Source of the DNA: Ciceribacter sp. T2.26MG-112.2
GTDB lineage: Bacteria > Pseudomonadota > Alphaproteobacteria > Rhizobiales > Rhizobiaceae
Assembly: GCF_900492205.1 (NCBI RefSeq)
Contig: NZ_UEYQ01000003.1
Coordinates: forward strand, 124,001 to 188,000
Direction of reading: 5' to 3'
Length of the DNA: 64,000 nt
The notes beneath the pieces are model-generated. The model was not told the origin of the DNA. It ran no database searches and worked only from the letters and a program-made list of their open reading frames with translations. Both the position numbers and the translations under genes were made by a program. The number at the start of each line of letters is the position of its first letter. Position 1 is the stretch's first letter. This document shows positions 62,923-64,000 of this stretch, piece after piece.

Positions 62923-64000
62923 CTATTCGCCGCGCGGAAATCGCTGACTCTCCTCAAGGATGTTCAGGTCCATGTGATTGCGCATATAGCGCTCCGATGC
63001 CTTCTGCAGCGGCTGGTAGTCCCAGGGGAAGTAAGCCCCGTTGCGCAAGGCGGCATAGACCACGCGGCGCCGGGCCTGGCTCTCGCGCACGGCGGCGTCG
63101 TAGCGCTTGAGATCCCAGCGCCCTGCCGCCAAAGCTTCGAGCCGCCGGAGGGTCTCGGCATGGGCCGGCTGGCTTGCCAGGTTCTGCAATTCCTGCGGAT
63201 CGCTGTCCAGATCGACGAGGATCGGCGGATCTCGGTCGCACAGCGTCAGCTTGAAGCTGCCGTCCCGGATCGCGACCAGCGGCGCGATCGACCCCTCGGC
63301 CGCATATTCCATCGGCACGGCACCGCGTTCGCCAGAACCTCGTGCCAGAGGCATCAGATCCTCGCCGTCGGTCCAGGCGGCAAGCGTCGACATGTCGATG
63401 CCGGCAAGACTGGCAAGCGTCGGGGTCACGTCGAGCGTTGAAACGGGCTCGGCCACCAGCCTTGCCTCCAGCCCCGGCGCCGACAACATCAGCGGCACGC
63501 GGGCCGAACCTTCAAAGAAGTTCATCTTGAACCACAGGCCGCGCTCGCCCAGCATGTCGCCATGGTCGGAGACGAACAGGATCGCCGTATTGTCCGCCAT
63601 CCGGGTCCGCTCCAGCACGTCGAGGATCTCGCCGATCTTCTCGTCGACATAGGAAATGTTGGCGAAATAACCGCGGCGGGCGCGACGGATGTCCTCGTCG
63701 CTGATGGCAAAGGCCGTATGGTCGCAGGCATCCATCAGCCGCTTCGAATGTGGGTCCTGGGCGTCATAGGGGATCGCCGGCACGGTGGGGTCGAGCGCCG
63801 GGCAGTCCTCGTAGAGGTCCCAGAACTTGCGCCTTGCCACGTAAGGATCGTGCGGATGGGTGAAACTCACCGTCAGGCACCACGGCCGCTCGTCCTGGCC
63901 GCGCGACAGATCGTAGAGCCGGCGTGTCGCATGGTAGGCGACCTCGTCGTCATACTCCATCTGGTTGGTGATCTCCGCCACGCCCGCCCCGGTGACGGAG
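62923..64000 (-). CDS. betC: Choline-sulfatase, C-terminal part (5' end outside window)
   Basis: BetC hydrolyses choline-O-sulfate to choline and sulfate, feeding glycine betaine synthesis. The frame is open to base 64000, so the N-terminus with the catalytic Cys/Ser-x-P-x-R site is outside the window. Visible are VAEITNQMEYDDEVAYHATRRLYDL, SFTHPHDPYVAR, the metal-site FVSDHGDMLGERGLWFKMNFFEGSARVPLM and the choline-sulfatase-specific C-terminal end (YFPWDYQPLQKASERYMRNHMDL). In rhizobia this gene is usually with betI, betB and betA, which would lie beyond the edge. Confidence 0.9.
   Translation of the reverse strand, partial: SVTGAGVAEITNQMEYDDEVAYHATRRLYDLSRGQDERPWCLTVSFTHPHDPYVARRKFWDLYEDCPALDPTVPAIPYDAQDPHSKRLMDACDHTAFAISDEDIRRARRGYFANISYVDEKIGEILDVLERTRMADNTAILFVSDHGDMLGERGLWFKMNFFEGSARVPLMLSAPGLEARLVAEPVSTLDVTPTLASLAGIDMSTLAAWTDGEDLMPLARGSGERGAVPMEYAAEGSIAPLVAIRDGSFKLTLCDRDPPILVDLDSDPQELQNLASQPAHAETLRRLEALAAGRWDLKRYDAAVRESQARRRVVYAALRNGAYFPWDYQPLQKASERYMRNHMDLNILEESQRFPRGE

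Overview
The window is a G+C-rich chromosomal stretch of an alphaproteobacterium. Gene content and order fit the Rhizobiaceae (Rhizobium, Agrobacterium, Sinorhizobium and relatives). The main reasons are the blocks rsh..acpS-lepB-rnc-era-recO, nadABC with a NadQ-type regulator, pssA-psd, rpsF-rpsR-DUF2232-rplI-dnaB-alr-radA-cvpA-purF and fabD-fabG-acpP-fabF-mltG-yicC-gmk, plus choline-sulfatase at the right edge. Nearly all of it is densely packed housekeeping DNA. I see no insertion sequence, prophage, CRISPR array, rRNA or tRNA gene.

Layout. 1-7.3 kb: the end of the stringent-response gene rsh, two small or unknown genes, acpS-lepB-rnc-era (+), an AbrB-type membrane protein (-) and recO (+), then a small conserved-looking gene and a 31-codon ORF (-). 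7.6-10.6 kb: an MFS transporter, a MOSC protein and an HD hydrolase (-). 10.8-14.5 kb: nadABC (+), preceded by a perfect palindrome that is a good candidate NadQ operator. 14.7-16.3 kb: an EF-hand protein and an MscS channel. 16.3-19.4 kb: a tight (-) operon ygfZ / HD hydrolase / CX5R phosphatase / NadQ-like regulator. 19.4-24.4 kb: small secreted proteins, Nudix, SRAP, pssA and psd. 24.6-33.1 kb: a PAS-GGDEF protein, an ATM1-like ABC exporter, a LysM protein, a LOG protein, a cupin, RarD and a methyltransferase.

33.1-41.7 kb: cimA, an A+T-richer PD-(D/E)XK-like gene wedged in front of it, pip, two GFA-family zinc proteins with a 39-codon membrane protein coupled between them, cysS, a secreted protein, a membrane diguanylate cyclase and a GH25 lysozyme. 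41.7-51.9 kb: an SDR, purF, cvpA, radA, alr, dnaB, rplI, DUF2232, rpsR and rpsF, all on (-). 52.2-53.7 kb: a ClbS/DfsB-like protein and an aldo/keto reductase. 53.9-60.5 kb: fatty-acid synthesis, mltG, yicC and gmk. 60.6-62.8 kb: a NIT-domain chemoreceptor. 62.9-64.0 kb: the C-terminal part of choline-sulfatase.

Functional links. nadABC makes quinolinate and then nicotinate mononucleotide from aspartate, and the NadQ-like gene about 5 kb away is its probable repressor. pssA and psd together make phosphatidylethanolamine. AcpS (at 2.1 kb) activates the ACP encoded at 55.9 kb, which FabD, FabG and FabF use.

Nothing here looks like a large undescribed system. The items most worth a second look are small: a hairpin that would mask the ribosome-binding site of a DUF3563-like gene, a 31-codon ORF with a near-perfect Shine-Dalgarno, the PD-(D/E)XK-like wedge gene bracketed by an 8-bp repeat, the coupled GFA / mini-membrane-protein operon, a 9+3+9 palindrome before the MFS gene, and the long leader of rpsF. 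Start positions are my choices from ribosome-binding sites and family lengths. Base composition was judged by eye, not computed.
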